From Haloferax litoreum (GTDB taxonomy: Archaea; Halobacteriota; Halobacteria; Halobacteriales; Haloferacaceae): a stretch of DNA of 64,000 bases. Positions 1 through 7,267 of this stretch are shown here, one piece after another; positions within the stretch are counted from its first letter, which is position 1, and each line of letters begins with the position of its first letter. The stretch spans positions 1,860,001 to 1,924,000 of the forward strand of contig NZ_WKJO01000001.1 of the NCBI RefSeq assembly GCF_009674605.1, written 5' to 3'. The notes below the pieces were generated by a model that had not been told where the DNA came from, searched no databases, and saw nothing but the letters and a program-made list of their open reading frames with translations. The position numbers were made by a program, and so were the translations under genes.

Positions 1-185
1 AACTGGAGTGCCGCGATGAGTGCGAGCAGCAACAGTCCGATGAGGACGGCGTAGTCGAGGTACCGGCGCAGGCGCTCTGCGAACTCACGGTTCTCCCGGT
101 CGGTCGGGTCTTCGTCCGGGTCGGGGACGGTCTGCGTCCGCTGTTTCTTCGTCGAACTCGATTTGGTCGGCGTCTCGTCGCTCAT
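1..185 (-). CDS. Partial small membrane protein, N-terminal 61 residues
   Basis: The reading frame starts at the ATG on the minus strand at 185 and runs off the left edge of the window. The visible part is a hydrophilic Ser/Thr/Lys/Asp-rich N-terminus (starts MSDETPTKSSSTKKQ), a charged stretch ending in ERLRRYLDY, and then the start of a hydrophobic segment (AVLIGLLLLALIAAL). It therefore looks like a membrane-anchored protein with a cytoplasmic N-terminus. The ATG overlaps the TGA of the upstream PGF-CTERM gene by 4 bp (ATGA), so the two are probably co-transcribed and translationally coupled. The family is not recognised. Confidence 0.7.
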   Translation of the reverse strand, partial: MSDETPTKSSSTKKQRTQTVPDPDEDPTDRENREFAERLRRYLDYAVLIGLLLLALIAALQ

Positions 186-1189
186 CGTCTCCACCTCCGG
201 GTGACGAACGCGGTGGCGAGGAGTGCCACGAGTGCGACGACGACGCCGAACCCGGGCGCTGCGGACTCGGTTCGGGTCGCTTCGTAGTCGGTCTCTTCGG
301 GTGTCGATGCTCCGCCGCCTTCGAAGTCGTCGACGCGCAGTTCGACGTCTTCTGTGGTTTCGTTCACGCTAATCGTCCTCGTTGGGTCCAGGTTCGCCGC
401 GCCGCGGGCGGAGTCGATGACGACACCATCCCGAAGCAGCACGACGTCGATGTAGTAGTTGTAGTCGTTCGGTACGGTCGCAGTCGCGTCCACCGACTCG
501 GTCCGGCCGGCGCGGATGGTCCCCGCGTCGACTGTCGTCCGCGACGCGACGATGTTCGACTCGGCCTGCCGGAGGACGAACGTGACCGAGAGGTCTTCGG
601 CCGGGTCGTCACCGGAGTTGGTGAGCGTCGCCGTCAGGTCGAGTGTAGTCCGGTCCTCGCCAGCCTCTGCGATGGAAAAGGAGACGGGCGGGAGTGCCTC
701 GGACTTGGTGAACGAGGTGGTCGAGCGGAGGTACGGCGGTTTGATGGCCGAGACGCCACGGATGCTCTTTTCGGTCTGGTCGACCCGTTCGGCCTCGCGG
801 AACAGGAGCACCTCGATGTCGTAGCCACCTTCCCGCGGGACCGTCAGGTTGGCCGTCGCAGTCGCTTCACCGTCACGAGTGAGGGTGCCGACGTCCACTC
901 GTTCTGTCGTCGTCAAGAGTCCCGACTCGGCGTCGATGGCGCGAACGAGGACGCTCACGTTGTGAGTCGGGTTTCGTCGATGGTCGATTCGGGTCTCGAT
1001 GCCGAGCGTCACTGTCTCTCCCGTCGCGGGGCCGGCCGATATGGACACGTCCGCAACGTCTACCGGACCGGGCCTGACCGGACCCTCGTCTGTCGGGTCC
1101 GCGAGGACACCGGGGACGAGGACAGCGGTGACTGCCGCGACGAGAAGGACGCCGACGGCCCCGCCAGCGAGGAGGGCGTTTCTATCCAT
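182..1189 (-). CDS. Secreted surface protein with C-terminal PGF-CTERM anchor (DUF7490-like)
   Basis: This is a 335-residue protein. A signal-like hydrophobic segment covers about residues 6-30 (LLAGGAVGVLLVAAVTAVLV). Two related beta-sandwich-type halves follow, each with a DVSVLVRA / DLSVTFVLRQ-type strand and a Y-x-x-x-V-V-L-L-R segment (YDIEVLLFRE and YYIDVVLLRD), which suggests an internal duplication. The C-terminus has a low-complexity Thr/Glu/Ala linker, then Pro-Gly-Phe at about 312-314, a hydrophobic helix and a basic tail (TRRWRR). This is the PGF-CTERM signal that archaeosortase A processes for lipid anchoring at the haloarchaeal cell surface. The assignment to DUF7490 is from memory. 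The function is unknown; a structural or adhesive surface role is likely. Confidence 0.85.
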   Translation of the reverse strand: MDRNALLAGGAVGVLLVAAVTAVLVPGVLADPTDEGPVRPGPVDVADVSISAGPATGETVTLGIETRIDHRRNPTHNVSVLVRAIDAESGLLTTTERVDVGTLTRDGEATATANLTVPREGGYDIEVLLFREAERVDQTEKSIRGVSAIKPPYLRSTTSFTKSEALPPVSFSIAEAGEDRTTLDLTATLTNSGDDPAEDLSVTFVLRQAESNIVASRTTVDAGTIRAGRTESVDATATVPNDYNYYIDVVLLRDGVVIDSARGAANLDPTRTISVNETTEDVELRVDDFEGGGASTPEETDYEATRTESAAPGFGVVVALVALLATAFVTRRWRR

Positions 1190-1304
1190 GGTCGATTGAC
1201 ATCTAGCGGTCGGTAAATGTTTTGTCCCTGATTAATCGTCAGTCGAGAGAGTCTGTGAAAACGTAAACACGGTTTTTGACACTGTATAGCGTACATAGTG
1301 TGGC

Positions 1305-1466
1305 ATGTCGAAGACGATGATGCAGCAGGCAACGTGTGCGTGTGGGTTCAGTGTAACTTCGGAAAACGAAGACGAACTCGTGAAAATCATCCAGGACCAC
1401 GCACACAGCAAACACGACAAAGAGATGACCGTCGCAGACGTAAAGGCGATGGCGAAGCAGGTCTGA
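1305..1466 (+). CDS. Small DUF1059-type protein
   Basis: This is a 53-residue ORF starting MSKTMMQQATCACGFSV. It contains a CxCG pair near the N-terminus, then an acidic segment and a helix with H-A-H-S-K-H-D-K (residues about 32-39) leading to a C-terminal helix. The spacing of the Cys pair and the HxxxxH segment matches the short DUF1059 family, which is common in haloarchaea and actinobacteria and is thought to be a small metal-binding-type fold. The biochemical role is unknown. The gene stands alone, between the PGF-CTERM gene on the other strand and the universal stress protein 51 bp downstream. Confidence 0.8.
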   Translation: MSKTMMQQATCACGFSVTSENEDELVKIIQDHAHSKHDKEMTVADVKAMAKQV

Positions 1467-1487
1467 CCGAACTGCGAGAGGCGTGGA

Positions 1488-1494
1488 TTTTTAT
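1488..1494 (+). promoter_or_regulatory. TATA-like box for the universal stress protein gene
   Basis: TTTTATA lies about 27 bp before the ATG at 1518. This is the spacing expected for a leaderless haloarchaeal transcript. Seen in sequence; the activity is inferred. Confidence 0.55.
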
Positions 1495-1517
1495 AGGACG
1501 GCGTAGGGATATGTGGC

Positions 1518-1922
1518 ATGGCAACGTACGTTATGGGCACGAACTCGGTACACACCAGTGCCGAACTCTGTGACTACCTCTCGCGACGTATCGAGACGGG
1601 CGACGTGGTTCACGTCGTCAACTCCCACAAAGGCGGCGACAGTACAGACAGTGACGACGTTCGTGACGGCGACGACGCACTGAACGTCGTCTCCTCTCGA
1701 CTCGGTGACTTCGTCACCGTCGAAACACACCAGTACATCCGAGGTAACGAGGCGGCCGAAGACATCCTCGAATGTGCCGACGAACAGGGTGCCGACGAAA
1801 TCGTCATCGGCGTCAGAAAACGGAACCCGACCTCGAAAATCGTCTTCGGGAGTACCGCACAGGACGTGCTCTTGTCGTCGAACGTCCCGATGGCGGTCGT
1901 TCCGCTCGAAAAAGTCTACTGA
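1518..1922 (+). CDS. Universal stress protein, UspA family
   Basis: This 134-residue single-domain Usp is close to the usual 135-150. The N-terminal strand is MATYVMGTNSV. The C-terminal half carries the ATP-binding-type signature: ADEIVIGVRKRN at about 90-101, then G-S-T-A-Q-D-V-L-L and a V-P-M-A-V-V-P strand. This is close to the family pattern G-x2-G-x9-G-S/T-A/x-x2-V/L-L. Usp proteins bind nucleotides or act as small stress-response regulators in the cytoplasm; the ligand here is unknown. The gene converges with the lipoprotein gene, with only 7 bp between the stop codons. Confidence 0.85.
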   Translation: MATYVMGTNSVHTSAELCDYLSRRIETGDVVHVVNSHKGGDSTDSDDVRDGDDALNVVSSRLGDFVTVETHQYIRGNEAAEDILECADEQGADEIVIGVRKRNPTSKIVFGSTAQDVLLSSNVPMAVVPLEKVY

Positions 1923-1929
1923 GACCGCC

Positions 1930-2664
1930 TCAGTTTCCGGGCCGGTACTCGACGAGTGTCATCTCGAAGACCGGTTCGTCGTCACCTTCCTCCTCGTAGA
2001 ACGCCATGTAGCCCGGGAGTGGACTCTCTGGGGAGACACAACTCTCCCAGAACACGCTGCCGTTCGTGCGTACCACGAAGTTCGCACAGTCGAGGCCCGC
2101 GTACGACGAGGTACGCTCGACTGTGAAACTCACGTCCCCGTTCGTGCCCGAGGCTTCCCAGCTATCACCGACTTCGAGCGTCTCGCCCTCGACACCGCTG
2201 TAGTACGGCGAGTTGAATCCGACAGTCGCAATCGACCCGGACGGACTTCCGGAGAGTTCGCTGTAGAGTTCGTCTCGCGCCGCGGTCACGGTCTGTTCAC
2301 TGGTGGAGTCTTCGGTGACGACTTTCGTCCGGATGGTCACTTCGTCTTCCGTCGCGTCGAGGACTTCCCATTCGTACGTCGCCGTGCCGTCGATATTTGG
2401 TGAGGTTATCTCGTATCGGTAGTACTGTCCTTCGCGGAACTGTTGGTCCCACGATTGATTGAAGTCGAACATCATCGAGTTCGAGTCGCCGTTGTTCGCC
2501 CCACCACTGCCATCGTCGCCACCCGTCGGCGTCGTCGTGACGGTTGCGGTGAGGTTTCCGGTCTCTGTCGCCGTCGTGGTCGCGTCTTCACCACCAGTCC
2601 CACCCGAACATCCGGCCACGAGGACCAGAGATGCAACGAGGAGGGCTTTCCACATCGAGTGCAT
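1930..2664 (-). CDS. Secreted lipoprotein of unknown function
   Basis: This is a 244-residue protein. The N-terminus is a short basic/hydrophobic signal ending in a lipobox (LVLVAGC, Cys at residue 19, or 16 if the second Met, at 2655, is the start). A Thr/Gly/Asp-rich low-complexity linker to about residue 65 follows, typical of haloarchaeal cell-surface lipoproteins. The folded part is beta-rich (FREGQYYRYEITSP..., DATEDEVTIRTKVVTED, GDVSFTVERTSSY) and holds two Cys (in LDCANF and ESCVSP) that could form a disulfide. No catalytic motif is recognised. It would sit outside the membrane, tethered by a lipid on the N-terminal Cys. Confidence 0.8.
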   Translation of the reverse strand: MHSMWKALLVASLVLVAGCSGGTGGEDATTTATETGNLTATVTTTPTGGDDGSGGANNGDSNSMMFDFNQSWDQQFREGQYYRYEITSPNIDGTATYEWEVLDATEDEVTIRTKVVTEDSTSEQTVTAARDELYSELSGSPSGSIATVGFNSPYYSGVEGETLEVGDSWEASGTNGDVSFTVERTSSYAGLDCANFVVRTNGSVFWESCVSPESPLPGYMAFYEEEGDDEPVFEMTLVEYRPGN

Positions 2665-2748
2665 ACCCCTACTGAAGACAGTCGGGGTTATAATATCGGC
2701 GTGTACCTGACTATCTCGGGTTCGAGACGGTAGAGAAACGAGACGCGA

Positions 2749-3990
2749 TTACTCGGCCGATTCGTCGAGGACTTTCTCGGCGAGCGTCGGGACGAACGTC
2801 CCGATGTCGGTCACCATCCCGATTGCCTGCGACGACCCCCTGTCGAGGAGTTGCGTGACGGTGGCGGGGTTGATGTCCACGCAGACGGTCTTCGCCGTCG
2901 ACGGCAGACAGTTTCCGACGGCGACGGAGTGCAGGAGCGTCGAAAGCATGAGCACCATGTCGGCTTGGTGGGCCTGCTCACGGATGGCGTTCTGTGCTTC
3001 GATGGTGTCGGTGATGGTGTCCGGAAGTGGGCCGTCGTCGCGGATGGACCCTGCGAGGACGTACGGCACGTCGTTCTTCACGCACTCGTACATCACACCC
3101 TCTTTGATGAGTCCCTCCTCGACGGCGGACTCGATGCCGCCCGCACGGATGACCTCGCTGATGGTGTAGATGTGGTGTTTGTGGCCCTTCCGGGGGTGTT
3201 CCATCGTCTCCATGTCCATGCCGAGAGACGTGCCGTAGAGGCCGCGTTCGATGTCGTGGGTGGCGAAGCCGTTCCCAGCGGAAATCATGTCGATGTACCC
3301 CTCTCGGATGAGACGGGCGAGTGCGTCGCCGCCGCCGGAGTGAATGAGTGCCGGACCGGCGACGACGAGGACGTTGCCGCCCTCCTCTTTGGTCTCTCGA
3401 AGTGCGTCGGCAACTTCGCCGATGAGCGACTCGGACGGTCGTTCCGAGGAGACGCCGCCTTGCATGAATCCGAACGGACCGGAGGCGTCACGGGGGCGTT
3501 CCGGCGGTTTGACGCGGATACCCGCCTCGTCGGTGACGACGAGGTCACCCTCCTCGACGCTGTTGAGGACTTTCGTGTAGGCGCGTGGACCGTCGGGTGC
3601 GTCGGGGTCGACGACTATCGCGCAGTCCATCTCGATATCTTCGACCGGGAGCCATCGTCCGTCGTAGCGGACTTCGGTCGGGTGGTTGGTCGTCGAGTAG
3701 AACCCGACCGGGACGACCTGGTCTGCGGGCGAGGGTTCGACGTGTGCGTCCACGGGGTCGGTGAGGTTCGCCCCGATTTGGTGGAGTTCGTGGAGAATCT
3801 CCTGAAGGTCCGACTCGTCGTCCGCCGAGACCGACATCCGGCAGTACGACGTCTTATCTTTCTGTCGTCCGACGTCGAACTCCTCGATGTCGAAGTTCCC
3901 CCCGAGGTCCATCACGATACCCATGGCCTGTTGCATCATCCCGGAGTCGATGATGTGGCCTTCGAGTTCGACCGTGCGCGTGTTCGTCAT
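2749..3990 (-). CDS. Ornithine cyclodeaminase-type protein, LOR/SDH family (TIGR00300)
   Basis: This is a 413-residue protein. Its N-terminal ~100 residues (starts MTNTRTVELEGHIIDSGMM) match the LOR/SDH bifunctional-enzyme conserved domain that defines the archaeal TIGR00300 family. The C-terminal part has a Rossmann-like nucleotide-binding region (NVLVVAGPALIHSGGGDALARL, split here by eye at about 200-222) and a late HSVAVGNCLPSTAKTVCVDI segment. Family members include an archaeal ornithine cyclodeaminase that makes proline from ornithine with release of ammonia, and the C-terminal domain of cyanobacterial arginine-degrading enzymes. The likely role is proline synthesis or arginine/ornithine catabolism. 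The gene stands alone. Confidence 0.8.
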   Translation of the reverse strand: MTNTRTVELEGHIIDSGMMQQAMGIVMDLGGNFDIEEFDVGRQKDKTSYCRMSVSADDESDLQEILHELHQIGANLTDPVDAHVEPSPADQVVPVGFYSTTNHPTEVRYDGRWLPVEDIEMDCAIVVDPDAPDGPRAYTKVLNSVEEGDLVVTDEAGIRVKPPERPRDASGPFGFMQGGVSSERPSESLIGEVADALRETKEEGGNVLVVAGPALIHSGGGDALARLIREGYIDMISAGNGFATHDIERGLYGTSLGMDMETMEHPRKGHKHHIYTISEVIRAGGIESAVEEGLIKEGVMYECVKNDVPYVLAGSIRDDGPLPDTITDTIEAQNAIREQAHQADMVLMLSTLLHSVAVGNCLPSTAKTVCVDINPATVTQLLDRGSSQAIGMVTDIGTFVPTLAEKVLDESAE

Positions 3991-4109
3991 CGACGGAGAA
4001 TCGGCCGTGGGGGCAAAGTGGGTTACGACCGCGACAGTTCACCGACGACGACGCATTCGCTCACGGCGAAGCGAGAGAACAAAACGATGGACTGGCAGAC
4101 CGGCAGGCC

Positions 4110-4595
4110 TCAGAGGAGGAAGCCTTTGAAGACGTTGGCGACGGTCCAGACGGCTTGGTCGACGAGGTGGCCCTTCTCACCCGAGACTCGGATACGGTCG
4201 TCGCGGACCGCCTGTTCGACTTCTCCCAGTGGGTCAGACGACGCGGCTATCGCTTCGAGCGTCTGGCGGTCGGTGCTGATGCGCGTCGAGGCGTCGGCAT
4301 TCGGTCCGGTCGCAACGTTCGAGATGGTCATGTCGTCTTCGACGCTGGCCGAGAACACGTGGGTCTCGCCCCCGTCATCGATGTAGACGTTCACCGTCTT
4401 TCCGGCGATGAGGCTCCTAGCGAACGAGACGTCCAACTGGTCGACGTTGTCGTTGTAGAGGGCGACACCCTCGTCGAGGAGTGCCTTCATCTCTTCGTCG
4501 CTGGGTGTCTCTGACTCCTGTGCGAGGACGGGACCCGACGCAGAGACGAGTGCGAGGACGAGGAACAACGAGACGAGCGTACGGACAGAATTCAT
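4110..4595 (-). CDS. Secreted small protein with SCP2-like soluble domain
   Basis: I chose the ATG at 4595 because it places a clean signal peptide at the N-terminus (MNSVRTLVSLFLVLALVSA, then cleavage near VLAQES). An upstream in-frame start at 4625 would put ten residues before it. The protein is 161 residues. The mature part has an acidic helix (DEEMKALLDEGVALYNDNVDQL), then alternating beta strands (GKTVNVYIDDGG, HVFSASVEDDM) and a C-terminal region with a hydrophobic end (VANVFKGFLL). The strand pattern is loosely like the SCP2 sterol-carrier fold, but this is weak. The function is unknown. Confidence 0.7.
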   Translation of the reverse strand: MNSVRTLVSLFLVLALVSASGPVLAQESETPSDEEMKALLDEGVALYNDNVDQLDVSFARSLIAGKTVNVYIDDGGETHVFSASVEDDMTISNVATGPNADASTRISTDRQTLEAIAASSDPLGEVEQAVRDDRIRVSGEKGHLVDQAVWTVANVFKGFLL

Positions 4596-4664
4596 AATCG
4601 AGTGACGTACGTCGCCGGGGGACATAACCGTTCCCGCGAGAGTTAAACAGACGAACAGGTTCGG

Positions 4665-5606
4665 TTACGCGACTGCCTGTAAGAACGACAGAAGGTGGCC
4701 GAACGTCTGCTCGAAGGTTCGGTCGTAGTGGTCGAAGTGACCTGCCGGCAGTTCGACGAGCGTCGCGTTTGTGAGTTCGTCGGCGAGGGAGGCGACGTCG
4801 TCTGTAGGAGCGAGTTCGTCGCGCGTTCCGGCGACGAGGAGCACCGGGCAGGTGATGGCATCCGGGTCCGAGAGCGCGCGGTAGCGGAACATCGAGAGGA
4901 ACACCCGTGCAGGAGTCTCGTCACGCCACGTGCTCCCCGGTGGGACGAGTTCACGGTACTCGCCACGAACCACCGTGTCTTCGAAGACGGACATTGACGT
5001 GCCATCGCCGAGGACTGGGACGCGATACGGGCCGAGGAGTCGAGACTGGAGTTTGTCGCGGACGCCAGCGCCGAGTGCAGCGAGTGTGCCGCGGACACCC
5101 CGGCCACCCATCACACCAGACCCGTCGAGCATCGGGTTCTGTGCGACGACGGCAGCGACACGAGTGTCTTCGGCGGCGACGCGGAGCGCGTAGCCACCGG
5201 ATAGGCCAGCACCCCAGAGGACGATACGGTTTCCGTCGATTTCGGAGCGTTCGCGGAGTCCTTCGAGTGCCGCGTGCCAGTCGTCGACTTGTTCGTCGGG
5301 CGCGACGAGGTTCCGCGGTTCGCCATCCGAGTCGCCGACGTTTCGATAGTCGAAGAGGAACGCGGCGTACCCTGCTTCTGCTAACCGTTCTGCGTAGGGT
5401 CGAAGGCCGAAGCGTCGTTCTGCGGCGAGTTCACCTGCCATGACGACGACGGGAGGAGTTTCAACGCCATCCGGGCGGTAGAGCCATCCTGCACACGCTA
5501 TGCCGTCGCTCTCGAAGGTGAGTGAGACACGTGAGTAGTCGAAGTGCGACGGCCGTCGCGGGCCACGTGCCGCGGGTGGTTCGCCGCGGTGACGCCACGT
5601 GCTCAC
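4665..5606 (-). CDS. Alpha/beta hydrolase
   Basis: This is a 313-residue cytoplasmic alpha/beta hydrolase. The nucleophile elbow is G-A-G-L-S-G-G, with Ser at about 136. The acid is Asp at about 263 in VAGTRDELAP, and the His is at about 290 in PAGHFDHY, so the triad is complete and in order. The early strand VVVMAGEL and the FLFDYRNVGDSDGEP segment (oxyanion side) are typical of the dienelactone hydrolase/acylaminoacyl peptidase-like group. The substrate cannot be read from the sequence. The start codon overlaps the stop of the upstream 118-residue gene by 4 bp (ATGA), so they form a two-gene operon. Confidence 0.85.
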   Translation of the reverse strand: MSTWRHRGEPPAARGPRRPSHFDYSRVSLTFESDGIACAGWLYRPDGVETPPVVVMAGELAAERRFGLRPYAERLAEAGYAAFLFDYRNVGDSDGEPRNLVAPDEQVDDWHAALEGLRERSEIDGNRIVLWGAGLSGGYALRVAAEDTRVAAVVAQNPMLDGSGVMGGRGVRGTLAALGAGVRDKLQSRLLGPYRVPVLGDGTSMSVFEDTVVRGEYRELVPPGSTWRDETPARVFLSMFRYRALSDPDAITCPVLLVAGTRDELAPTDDVASLADELTNATLVELPAGHFDHYDRTFEQTFGHLLSFLQAVA

Positions 5607-5959
5607 GCGTCGCCCTCCTCGTAGAGACTGTCGAGGACGCGTTTAGAGAGGTCCTCGTCGTCGAGTTCGTAGCGGTTGTACGCTCGAATCCAGTCTTCGT
5701 CGAGTCGCCACGTCGCCTGCACGTCGCCCTCGCTACGGAGAATCGTGGCGTCGACTGTCGTCGGTTCCCAGTCGTCGACCTGCGAGAGTTCGAGGAACGC
5801 AGTGACGGCACGCCCGACTTCACCGTGGTCGGGTTCGACGTCCGGGAACGCCGTGAGATAGGTCACCGAAATCGAATCGTCGATGGAGAGTGACTCGACA
5901 CTGATACCGTTTCCACGGAGTGCCTCCTCGACGGCGACAGTCGGTTCGAGGTCGTTCAT
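5603..5959 (-). CDS. Conserved-looking haloarchaeal protein, unknown function
   Basis: This is a 118-residue acidic protein without a signal or membrane segment. The order is an N-terminal helix (VEEALRGNGISVESL), a strand pair (SISVTYLTAFPD), a long helix (EVGRAVTAFLELSQ), a strand pair (TTVDATILRSEGDVQATWRLDEDWIRAY) and a C-terminal helix (SKRVLDSLYEEGDA). This looks like a small alpha+beta domain, and the family is not recognised. Its last codons overlap the start of the alpha/beta hydrolase gene (ATGA), so the two products are probably made together. Confidence 0.75.
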   Translation of the reverse strand: MNDLEPTVAVEEALRGNGISVESLSIDDSISVTYLTAFPDVEPDHGEVGRAVTAFLELSQVDDWEPTTVDATILRSEGDVQATWRLDEDWIRAYNRYELDDEDLSKRVLDSLYEEGDA

Positions 5960-6018
5960 GGAGCGTGATACGGTACCCGTCGGCTAAACGTTTGCCGCGC
6001 GACACGACACTGCGAGAG

Positions 6019-6729
6019 TTAGACCCGGGCGTCGTGTCGGCGGAGGGCGTCGTGGAGTGAAAAGAGCGGTTCGATGTCGCCGGCGGCGTAGTCGACGAGC
6101 AAGCGAGTGAGTTCGGCGTGCGTGTGCGTGTGGTCGATGCCAGCGACGACGCCTTCGACGTATCGCTCCCCGAGGGCCTCACCGACGTGCGCACCTTTGA
6201 CGTGTGAGTCGTCGATTCCGAGGCTGTCGAGATAGTCAGCCGAGAGGTCGTAGTCGTCGTACCACACGGTGGGTTGGTCGACGCCGGCCTCCTCGCAGGC
6301 TTTCCAGAGTGCGGGGATGTCCCTGTTCGACCGGACGGCGTGCGGAAACGCTGTCGCCGCGAGCGTTCCGAGGTCGACGTGGTCCGAAAAGAGTGCGTCA
6401 ACGTGAGACGGTGCGTCGGGCCAGATGCCTTCGTCTGCGACCTGTCGCGCCCACGCTCGAAGGTGATGTTCGTCGAAGTACTCGCCGTTGTAGGTGACGA
6501 CTGGACCACCGCGTTTCTCACACCACTCGACGACTGCCCGAAGGAGTTCGGCGGTGTGTTCGACTGCCCAGTCGCCATCGCGGAGGAGGACTTCGACTTC
6601 GGTACCGCCGTCGGTTCGGTAGCCGAGTCCGACGGCGACAAGTTCGAAGTCGGCCGTGTTCCGGAAGTCACTCGGCGGTCCGTGCGGGCTCGCCGTCTCG
6701 ATGTCGAGTGCGAGTCGCCCTTCGTTCAT
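6019..6729 (-). CDS. DnaQ-like 3'-5' exonuclease / RNase H-fold nuclease
   Basis: I chose the ATG at 6729; the frame stays open further upstream but with non-protein-like composition. The 236-residue protein has the exonuclease I motif L-A-L-D-I-E-T (Asp 9, Glu 11), the motif II region VVTYNGEYFDEHHLRAW, and a C-terminal Y-A-A-G-D-I-E-P motif of DEDDy type. HVDLGTLAATAFP lies between. This fits the predicted PolB-like/RNase_H_2 3'-5' exonuclease group. The role is probably trimming of DNA or RNA ends; the substrate is unknown. The gene stands alone and runs away from the repeat-protein genes. Confidence 0.8.
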   Translation of the reverse strand: MNEGRLALDIETASPHGPPSDFRNTADFELVAVGLGYRTDGGTEVEVLLRDGDWAVEHTAELLRAVVEWCEKRGGPVVTYNGEYFDEHHLRAWARQVADEGIWPDAPSHVDALFSDHVDLGTLAATAFPHAVRSNRDIPALWKACEEAGVDQPTVWYDDYDLSADYLDSLGIDDSHVKGAHVGEALGERYVEGVVAGIDHTHTHAELTRLLVDYAAGDIEPLFSLHDALRRHDARV

Positions 6730-7267
6730 ACACTGCCTGTCTCGAATGGGATACAAAAATCGGCAGGGTCGACTGTTCGTCTGTGACTGACCGGAACTCC
6801 CGAGTAGGGAGTGACGGCCGTCGTCACTTCTCTCCGTTTCTCGTCGTGTTCTCCGATGGGACCCTCGAAGATGGGTTCGTTTGTGTTCTGAATACGGCGT
6901 GCATAACGAGTGTGCACGACGAGAGTAAAACGCACCTGACACGTTCTGTCTCACAGCTACCGAACTGCGAGGCTGCCGGAGGCCGTCTTCGTCCTGCATT
7001 TTTCTGAGCGGTGTCCGAGGTTTCGTCGTGCCACCTCGTCTCTCGACGAGTTCCTGATTCGTCGCTCTCTGTGAAATTCTTGGCTCGGTGATGGTTCGTC
7101 TGGCGTCTTGATTAACACGCGACTATCCGGTGTTCGCGAGACACAATCACTGTCGGGTCCCGCCGCAATTGGACTCCAGTGTGTTGGAAATGAATGTCCC
7201 TCGGAGTGATAGCTAATTAATAACAAATTGTCAACATGTACGATTGCTCGGTGGTGCTTCGACCACC
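6730..7267. other. 538-bp non-coding region upstream of the curlin-like genes
   Basis: No convincing ORF is present. It holds the promoter of the exonuclease gene on the minus strand and, next to the repeat-protein gene, an AT-rich stretch (TAATTAATAACAAATTG at about 7214-7230) that could carry the TATA and BRE elements. A short inverted repeat (ACTCCC-GAGTA-GGGAGT) lies near 6797-6813. The length is unusual for this compact genome and suggests a regulated promoter. Confidence 0.5.

Noticed and set aside
2851-4386. 511-codon plus-strand ORF
   Set aside because: It overlaps, antisense, the TIGR00300 protein and the secreted protein, which have clear domain matches. High GC makes such long shadow frames common.
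6730-6999. Extension of the exonuclease frame to 6999
   Set aside because: The extra 90 residues are Arg/Ser/Cys-rich and unlike haloarchaeal protein. The family starts at the L-A-L-D-I-E-T strand.
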